Shown: piece after piece, positions 56,591-64,000 of the stretch
How the letters are laid out: every line of letters starts with the position of its first letter
Numbering within the stretch: position 1 is the stretch's first letter
Assembly (NCBI GenBank): GCA_951230915.1
Contig: OX579634.1
Coordinates: forward strand, 54,201,570-54,265,569
DNA from: Antitrichia curtipendula
Lineage: Eukaryota > Streptophyta > Bryopsida > Hypnales > Leucodontaceae
Reading direction: 5' to 3'
Length of the DNA stretch: 64,000 nucleotides
The notes under the pieces: generated by a model
Told to the model about the DNA's origin: nothing
Databases searched by the model: none
Seen by the model: the letters and a program-made list of their open reading frames with translations, nothing else
Translations under genes and position numbers: made by a program

Positions 56591-59500
56591 ATGGCTCTTC
56601 AATCAGGCGGTTCGAGAGGTTTACAGCTCTGTGGACGCATCGCCTCTAACGAGCTTGAGGCTGTAGGTGCTGAGAAAACGAGATGGCTTGACAATCCAGC
56701 CATTCTAGTCGCCATGACGCAAGAACATATGGCTGTGGCCACTGAGCAGGTCATGGTTATGCGATTATCATGGAAGCAGCAGGTGACCAGATCACTCCCT
56801 TAATCCCATTGTCCAACATCAGCGTTAGGATCGGAGTCATCTGCAAGGTCCTTTTTGAATTTACTATATCACTGGTGGTTCGATTTGTAAGATTTGAGTC
56901 AAGCTTGTGACGTCTGCTTAAGTACAAATCTCAGTGTCTCAACGTACGATTGATCATGAGTGCTTGCACCATGTAAGGGTTTATTTGTGGTATGCAGTGT
57001 GCTCTGTTTTAACTGTATCTTATGGATTGGTATTTTGGAAACTAATTTTCATTCGCACATCCTTGTGTAAAAAGCAGGGAGAGATGGGCGGCAAGCCCTT
57101 CGTACGTAAAGTGGGAACCTGTCTAGAGCCAGAGGAGAAGATGACTGCAATGGAGTGGCTGGTTTTTGATGGCGCAGCTCTATTGGCTGTGGGGACCTCA
57201 TTTGGAGCTTTGTTACTTTTTTCACAGAAAGGCACCCTCCTGTTAAAGCAGGTACGATGCTGTCTTAGTCTGGACTGGAACCAAATGAATGAGATGATGT
57301 TATCATTTAAAAAAAATATCATATTGAAGGGATTGTACGATAGTATTGTTCTAATCAACTCTAAGACTATCAACCCAGCCACTATGACATTGTTGTAGGA
57401 TGTCTTTTTATTAATAAACCTAAAACCAGGTCTAGAGCATTTTCTGGGTAGGGTCCCTGCACACCAGGATTTTTCGTGGAGTGTTACGGAATGTTGTCTG
57501 AGAATTGCATTGTATTGTAGTTTTTTCATTCCGATCCTGTTCTCAAGCTTCGTGTTCGAAGTGAACCGGTGGGGAGTCTAGGGAACGATTCTTCTGAGGA
57601 TCTTTGCATCATATATCCAAAGTCTATTGCTCGAATTGATGCTACTGATCTCAAGGTTAGCCTCCTCTGTCACATGGTGAATGATTGCTGTCCTTTATCA
57701 ATGCACGGTCTCTATTGCTAGTCAATCCTTTTTCTAAGAAGTGATCATCGTCAGTGACTAGTAATTTCTTAGTAATTTCTTCGCCTTAGTTCTATGATTT
57801 CATGTCAATTTTTAAAGCTATCTTTTTGAGTTGGAAGAACAGGTTTTAGCACACAGGAAACTGCGGGAAAGGGAAGGAGCGGAGGGAGAAGGGCTGCTTG
57901 GATGGAGAGTTGGAGGGGACTCGCAAGACGGCGAGGCGGCCCCTAACCGGCTGCCGTTTTTGATGTGGAATGTAAATAGGACGGCTGGAGCAGTAGTTTG
58001 TGCTGATGGAGCATTGACTGGCGTAATGCCCCCTCCGCTGTTGGAGCAGCAGGTGGTTTACACTTTAACAATTTAATTTTGTTTCAAAAGTATATTGAAT
58101 CATTCTTTCCTATTTCTAGATTATTGGGATATCCTGATAGGTGCTTACGTCCAGATGGGATTATGTATGTGGCAGGGAAAACGAAATTACTGCGCTCTAA
58201 CTGTGGGACCCGATTGCACACTAGCAGCTTTCAGGTATCAATCAAAGAGATGGTAGTCGATCTTCGAACTGGTCTTTCAGGAATCTCATGAGCCGTTCTT
58301 TCGAAATTTTGTTGTTTTTTCTTGGCGTTTGGTCTACTGATGAGATCTGGAGAATGGCGTCGCCACGGTACATGCAGTTCTTACTTTTTGGCAATGCTGT
58401 ACTTTAGAAACTTTATGCACCCTCAATCGGGCAAGAATTTGGTTTGGTTCAGGGTGTCGGGAGATAAACAGAGCAGCTTGGTGGGTGCAATTATGGACAA
58501 AGTGATGCCGGCGACTGTGACAAAAATTTCGAACTTAACCAAACGATTTTGGCAGAAGGACGAAAATTCAGAGTCGAACAGGCCAACGGAAGTTAGCCCT
58601 CAAACCTTTTCTAGAGGTGAAGCCTTTGAGTTTAGGTCCACTAAGTTCTCATCTGGTTGTCACTAGAACTTACGGCTGAAAAAACTGAGCCTCTTGTAGT
58701 ACTTCTAGGTTGTTTTTATACATCATGACTGTTAACGACTTTGGTAATGATCTTTCGTTTGGACACTTACGAAATTACAATGATGCAGCATCTGTTATTA
58801 CGAGTCTGAAGGACAACATGAGAAAAGGCGAGAGGCTCACAGTGGCTCCTGGTGGCTCCTTAGCTGCCATTGCAGACTCTTTGGGTCGTGTACTGCTGGT
58901 TGATGTGAATGCTGTTGTAGTTGTTCGTCTCTGGAAGGTAATATTTTAAGATGTACTTTCTTTCTCTACATTTTCTGCCAATATATCCTTACAAGAGTTC
59001 TTGTATTGCGGAGTGTTCATGTATATGCAGTAATGATACTATGCCCATAGTGGATGAAATTGAAATTCAGAAAGTAGGACAACAATCTTGCAGGGATACC
59101 GGGATGCTCATTGTCTTTTCCTGGAGGCTCCAGTGGATGGCAGTGCTAATTATGCAGACCCGCAAAAAGAATACCTTCTCTCTCAGAGGCGGAAAAACTT
59201 TCGATTGTGCTTAGCCATCCATGCTCCACGGCGAGGTGTAGTTGAGGTAGGTGTCTCGCTCTAAGCATGTTAATTTTGCTACTTTGGTTACTGGAAACGT
59301 TTGTGTTCAACAATTGTCACATCGTGTCTGTATGTTGTTGTGTGAAAAGCAAGTGTTGCAGTAGCAGGAGTATCCAATTTTTATAATTCTCCTGTGGTCT
59401 TCAGGTCTGGCAAGTGCGACATGGAGGAAGAGTGGCCGTTATAAGGGATGGTGAGAGCTGTCGGTTGTTACAACCAGCTTGCAAGCTTCGAGCTGTTTCT

Positions 59501-59617
59501 TTGGACTTGGACACCCCTGACCAGGAAGATGAGACATTTGAGCCAGCCCGAGTGTATTTCTTACAAGGAGAGAGTTTATCCTTGATCAATCCCTTCATGC
59601 CAATCAATAAGAGGTGA
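56591..59617 (+). CDS. Rab3GAP regulatory-subunit N-terminal-like protein, about 482 aa, nine exons
   Basis: Exons are 56591-56782, 57078-57251, 57521-57655, 57843-58052, 58176-58234, 58453-58616, 58789-58937, 59094-59246 and 59405-59617. All have GT-AG introns and compatible phases, summing to 1,449 bp. Recognition rests on family blocks in order: ELEAVGAEKTRWLDNPAIL; MTAMEWLVFDGAALLAVGTS; SSEDLCIIYPKSIARID; MWNVN...TGVMPPPLLE; NYCALTVGPD; SLVGAIMDKVMP; RKGERLTVAPGGSLAAIADS LGR; VVVVRLWKGYRDA; LCLAIHAPRRGVVEVWQ; CRLLQPA. These match the beta-propeller-like N-terminal part of animal RAB3GAP2 and the short plant homologue (Arabidopsis At5g55060, from memory). In animals the complex acts on Rab3 and Rab18; the plant role is not established. 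Like the plant homologue, it ends soon after the propeller region. Exon 5 could instead begin at 58,155, adding seven in-frame residues. Confidence 0.88.
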
Positions 59618-61629
59618 TGCGTGCTACCGACCTGAAATATGACAGTTGTTACGTGATTTAACATGTGATACTTTTTGGAATTTGCTCTGGTGCTCTCTAA
59701 ACAGTGACTCATTTATTCAGGATAGTGAGTAGCGGACCCATTGACAGGCACAGAGAGCTGCTATGTCGACTTTTTTGGTTCAATCCTGCTGATTTTTGAA
59801 CTCACTACTATACTTCCCCATAGGTTCACTTCTCGGAGTGAGGAATGAGATTGTTTACTCTTTGTGAAGGTTTTTGAAATAGCAGCTTCGTATGTATTTT
59901 GAAGACTGATAATTGAGTGTCATTTATTGCAGGATGAGTTAGGGAATTTGGACTTCGAAACCTCTTCCCACTTTTTGTTGCATTTGAGCTTCCCATTTCG
60001 AACAGGTGAATTACTGTGGCGCTTGGCATGAGTGTATATTGGTTCTGCTTACGAGACTTAAACCATGTGCCTCATGGTTAATATTATCTTTATTTGTTAT
60101 GTAATGTACAGCTGTGATACAAGGTGCCCTTCTGAGATAAACACGCAGACCGCAGTTTGGGATGGCGATGAAGTTTGAAGTGTATTTTCTTGGCTAGTGA
60201 GTAAATACTGTCTTTGAATCTGCAGGTGAATGCTACCTTTAGAATTGTACAAAATTCAAGTTATGAATTTAAGAGACCTTGTTCATAGTCTGCAGTCATA
60301 TTTTCTTTGTGGAGTGACTCTTTTGACTCGGGTAGGGTTATACAAAGTGAATTTTTAACGGATGTTCTCAAATTTTTTAACGGAGTGTCTGTTCAAACTT
60401 GGATAGGGTCATGCAAAGTCAAGTAGTTCTGGCATCTTTTGCCAAATTCTTGATTTGGAACTACTTCTGATACTTGGAAGTAGGTAGCTGACATGATATT
60501 GTGTGTAATTGTAATTGTAATTGTGTAAATTGTGAGTACTATGTTTAGTACACAAATCTCATTCCAAGAGGGTTCAAATTCTACTAACCTTGTTGGGCAA
60601 GTTTGAGGAAAAACATTTTCTTCTTACTTCAAATATTGTTATCTTCAAATTTGTGATCTCAAAGTTCATGAAATATTTCCTACAAATTCTAAACGTTTGT
60701 CTCTAACTTTTCACCATTTGAATTTCAAATAAAAAATTTCTCCATTGCACAAGAAATCATCAAAAAATGATTAGTATATTGTTAGTTGACTTAATCTCCT
60801 TACATTGTAGGGTGATTTAGAATATGCTAGATTACATATTTATTTTTGAAGATTTAGAATCATCAAGAACAAACTTTATTCTTAGGTAGAAAATTTAAAT
60901 TATATGGTAATGAGAGAACAACCAATTTCATTCATGTAAAGTGTGTTCAAGTAACTCTTAAAAATATTGGATGAAATTTTATTTTTTTCATCTTCAAGGC
61001 CTCTTTGAAATCATCCAAAGGACATGAAACTTCCTTTTAAGTGTTTTAGATTTAAATGTTGCTCAATATGCCAAAACAGATTTTTGTCTTTATTCTATGC
61101 TTCAATTCATATACCTTCTATGTCAAATACGAATACAAAAACAAAAAATACACCACACCACAATTAATTGTAAAGTGTGTGCAATGAAGGACTATGTATT
61201 GGAGTTTGAGAAAAATACAAGATGAGGAACTCTTTGAAGCATCAAAATTGGGTTTGATGGAGTTTGGAATTGTGTTTCCTTTGTACTATTTTAGATAACC
61301 CTTTTTCTAACACCCCTATTTCAAATTGGGGTTTTCAATGCAATTAACACTATTACCACTATATTTGGGCTTCCTATACTTGTAAGGGATAATTAGGGTT
61401 AAAATCTACATTAATTTGTCTTGTCAATGTGTGTGACACTAATTTATCAAACTCACACTATTTGTAAAACTACAAAATATTACTTTATTGTACAAATTTT
61501 CACACAACAAATAAAAAAATTTGTAGTGACAATAATTTCCTCAGATGACGCTCATCTTCCCCCCCCCCAACTACCGTAATAGGACAATCCACTTTTTTTT
61601 CACCCCAAACGTGAGTTAGAGTCGGAGTT
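59618..61629. other. 3' flank and intergenic DNA, 2.0 kb
   Basis: The first 600 bases are moderately T-rich and probably include the 3' UTR of the preceding gene. The remainder is A+T-rich, with a TAATTGTAATTGTAATTG microsatellite near 60,505. No further Rab3GAP exon or other gene was found. Confidence 0.4.
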
Positions 61630-62667
61630 ATGTGGCAGTCTGCTTCTTATTCACAGCGTTTTGCAACTGTCACTCCCACATTCGAGCTTTTTCTACTTCC
61701 GCTTTACCAATTTCGTCTCGCAGTCGTCTCCTTTACTTTAAGTAAAGACGATTTCGACGACGGAGGCGGAGCACGCGCGCTCGACCGCTCGCGCATTCTC
61801 TTCGTTTCTCGCATTTTCTTCTTCTCTCCAGATTCTTACGATTTTGTTCGTTGCCTCCGACTGAACCATCGTCTCTTGTATTGTATCCCCCTTTTGCACA
61901 GATTCGCGCTCAAACCCTTGCCCTGGCTCTCGACGTTGGGAGTGCATTGGCGGGATTTGGTAGTGACGCACGCTTTCTTTTCTTCTACATTTGTTTGTAG
62001 GCACGCTTGCGTATTTGTCGCAGTAGATTAGCGGAAGTATTTAGTCGGTAGTTCGGTGTCTTTCTGTTTTTGCTTTTTTTTTGTTTTCCTCCCTTTGGGT
62101 TTCTGGTACGATTTTGGTTCTGTTTTGGTTCCCTTGCTGTGCTCCTCGTGGTGCTGGAATCAGCGTTCTCCCTCTTTTTTCACGGCGTATTATTTGCCTA
62201 TTTAAGAGCAAAGGGCCTTTCTTGTCGTCTTTCTCCTTCTTCTTCGACTTGTTCTTTATCTTGCGGCAGCAGCGTAGCCGGCCTTGGCTTCCAAACTGCC
62301 GGTGTTGTTCTTGCCGTCCCATTGGTGGCGCCTCGAATTGCTGCTCTGAAGAATCGCAGGTTGGACCTTACACTCCACTTTTAACACCACAAGAAGCCTT
62401 GGGAGCTATACGAGAATTTGCTGCTAATCCGTAGCCCTAATCTTTTGAATCTTTTCAAGCCTAATCCTTGCCGACAGTTGCTACTCTGCAGTGTTTATGC
62501 TTTGGGAGTGCTTCCTACGATTGCGGTTTGACTGTTGTGTTTTGTCTCTTAAAGGAGAAAGAAGCTTGGTTGAGAAATGCTCTGTGTCTGCGGGGGAAAA
62601 TAAAAGGAGCGCACATGCAATTCGGGAGCAAAGTGCCATGTGAAATCGCTGGCTGGACACGCGAACC
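61630..62667 (+). promoter_or_regulatory. Pyrimidine-rich promoter/leader of the UBTD-like gene
   Basis: The strand is rich in T and C (TTTTCTTCTTCTCT, TTTTTGCTTTTTTTTTG), as in many plant core promoters and leaders, and has CG-rich patches at 61,745-61,800. Overlapping frames on both strands are by-products of this composition. A leader intron is possible but not provable here. Confidence 0.4.
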
Positions 62668-63975
62668 ATGGGTTGTGTAGGATCAAAAGCAGTCAAACGC
62701 GTCGATCGTAAGCGCTCTAATCCTATTCATCTACTCTTCCAAAAGCCTTGGGATTTGTCTTTACTCTATATAAATGCAACACCTCCTGGCAAAAGCACAT
62801 TCATTAGGGTGGTGCAGTGAGAGTTCATTATTCGGGCCGCCAGGCTTGCTGTGATGATAACACGGCAGGAACTTGCACGAGGGCATTAAGGTCTGTGTAG
62901 TACGATGTTTGTCATTTATGGTCCGACATTCGTTGTAAACGAGGCGATATCTGCTCGCGTCTCGTTTACAATGAATGTCGGAACATTAATGACGGTGGCC
63001 TTCACGAAAGTCTACACGGCACGCGTGATGAAAATCGGAAGATGGAGTTGCATTGTATGAGTCTTCTTCTGGTGCTCTGAGGTGTAAGCTTAATTCACAG
63101 TCACTGCCGTGTACTCACTTCGTCAAGGCCACCGTGCAACATCTCTACATGTCAGATACCTGACATCCGTACCGAAAGCATTGTATCTCCACTGCTTTTT
63201 ATCTTTTATCTTCCAGAACTGCGGGCAGTCTACAGATGGTTGTACTGTTGCTGAGGAGGAGGAGGAGGATTCTGACATGTTACAGCTGTTAAATTCTCTG
63301 TCAGGGCATCAAAAGAAGATTAAAAGGCCAAAGCCGTGGAAACACACTGAAGACATTGATCGTGCACAGCTGAAGCAGATGAGGGATGAATTTTGGGATA
63401 CAGCTCCTCACTATGGTGGAAAAAAAGGTCGGTACACGTTATGACACTAGCACATATATACACCTTAAAACACCCTATTTCGCGTTTTGAATTGCAGTTT
63501 TGGTGCGTCCCGATTCCTGAGTCTCCGACTCCCTTGTTGGATGTGCAGAAATTTGGGATGCTCTCAGAGCAGCAGCAGAAGCTGAAATTAACCTGGCACA
63601 AGTAATTGTTGATAGTGCTGGAATTATTGTTCAATCCGATGACTTGTCTACCTGCTATGATGAAAGAGGTGAGCTTCATACCTTGTGATTGCTTTTTTGC
63701 TACTAAGGCGATGCCTGGAGCGAAATTCCGTGATTGTTGTCTTCCATGAAGATTGATATTGCTTCCTTTAGTTAGTGTTGAAGTAATGGTGGTTGAAGTA
63801 CCCATTAGTGTTCACTTAGGTTTGCCTCCTAGAGGTAAACCGAAATCGTTTGGCCAGGAAGGCTTTTGTAGACCATGGGTTTAGGTCTTGCTGATGCTAT
63901 ATGTGCATGCCAGGTGCCAAGTATGATCTACCCAAGTATGTGTTAAGCGAGCCAACAAACATCAAAGATGACTAG
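62668..63975 (+). CDS. UBTD1/2-type ubiquitin-domain-binding protein lacking the ubiquitin-like domain, 137 aa, four exons
   Basis: Exons are 62668-62707, 63236-63427, 63549-63668 and 63914-63975, with GT-AG introns, all in phase 1, summing to 414 bp. The N-terminus MGCVGSKAVKRVD is a good myristoylation plus cysteine-palmitoylation signal, suggesting membrane attachment. After an acidic run (VAEEEEEDSD), residues about 45-130 are the conserved domain of UBTD and DC-UbP proteins: KRPKPWKHTEDI, QMRDEFWDTAPHYGG, EIWDALRAAAEA, LAQVIVDSAGI, CYDERGAKYDLPKYVLSEPT. In animal UBTD1/2 this N-terminal domain binds ubiquitin-pathway enzymes and is followed by a ubiquitin-like domain. Here the protein stops right after the first domain, as in other plant homologues I recall. 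The exon 2 acceptor at 63,235 is chosen because it keeps frame; an upstream CAG at 63,216 does not. The gene is complete within the window. Confidence 0.9.
62767..62774 (+). promoter_or_regulatory. TATA box inside intron 1 of the UBTD-like gene
   Basis: TATATAAA in the context CTCTATATAAATGCAACACC is a near-consensus plant TATA box. It sits 59 bases after the exon 1 donor. A transcript would be expected to start about 30 bases on, near 62,797-62,805, and would run into the foldback at 62,911. Confidence 0.5.
62895..63017 (+). ncRNA. Candidate microRNA precursor (foldback) in intron 1 of the UBTD-like gene
   Basis: Arms 62,911-62,943 and 62,961-62,993 pair at 30 of 33 positions without any bulge. 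The three exceptions are a T-T, a G-A and a G-U. The loop adds a four-base stem (GCGA/TCGC), leaving a seven-base terminal loop. Outside, GTGTAG (62,895) can pair with CTACAC (63,012). A 21-nt product from the 3' arm (62,962-62,982) or the 5' arm (from 62,922) would begin with T, as favoured by AGO1. It matches no miRNA family I know. A young MITE is the alternative. Confidence 0.5.
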
Positions 63976-64000
63976 CACACTGTTACAGCCGTGACGGTTG

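Noticed and set aside
61630..62434. Frames of 88-133 codons upstream of the UBTD-like gene
   Set aside because: Several overlap in different frames in a pyrimidine-rich leader-like region. Their residue composition (Phe, Leu, Ser, Cys) reflects T/C richness and none has a known motif.
1..64000. CRISPR array, prokaryotic operons or integrated virus
   Set aside because: Genes have spliceosomal introns and no regularly spaced direct repeats or viral genes were seen. The only reverse-transcribing element is the copia retrotransposon.

Overview
The window is nuclear DNA of a land plant. It carries spliced genes with plant-type relatives: an ankyrin/RING E3 ligase of the XBAT34/XBAT35 type, the short plant form of Rab3GAP regulatory subunit, a UBTD-type protein without its ubiquitin-like domain, and an OCTOPUS-like protein. 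It also carries a Ty1/copia element and many short inverted-repeat elements in A+T-rich DNA. The transposon mix (TTAA-flanked piggyBac-like elements, a DD34E Tc1-like relic) would be unusual for a flowering plant, but the species cannot be fixed from this sequence.

Layout. Bases 1-33,900 are intergenic. They hold non-autonomous DNA transposons, mostly with TTAA, TAA or CACTA-type ends. They also hold a dead Tc1-like transposase (4.3-5.3 kb) and a nearly intact copia retrotransposon on the minus strand (21,618-27,166; two similar 257-bp LTRs; 5-bp target duplication ATTTG) that landed inside an older repeat. From 34.0 to 37.6 kb is a gene-bearing island: an unresolved multi-exon coding region, an intronless OCTOPUS-like gene (35,187-36,680), and two further exon-like islands. 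From 37.6 to 49.8 kb the repeat landscape returns. It includes a nested stack at 43.6-46.5 kb: a TAA-flanked element containing a TTAA-flanked element containing a 150-bp hairpin with a TA duplication.

The last 14 kb is gene-rich. The E3 ligase (nine exons, minus strand, 54,397 to 50,074) and the Rab3GAP-like gene (nine exons, plus strand, 56,591 to 59,617) are divergent and share a 2.2-kb interval with a degenerate tandem duplication of about 400 bp. The UBTD-like gene (four exons, 62,668-63,975) closes the window. Its first intron contains a TATA box followed about 110 bp later by a near-perfect foldback, which looks like a candidate MIR gene.

The exon models of the three spliced genes were built by hand from GT-AG sites, phase continuity and remembered family similarity; in each the summed exon length is an exact multiple of three. 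Functions of the two ubiquitin-related genes and the Rab-related gene are inferred from their families. No pathway linking the neighbours is visible.
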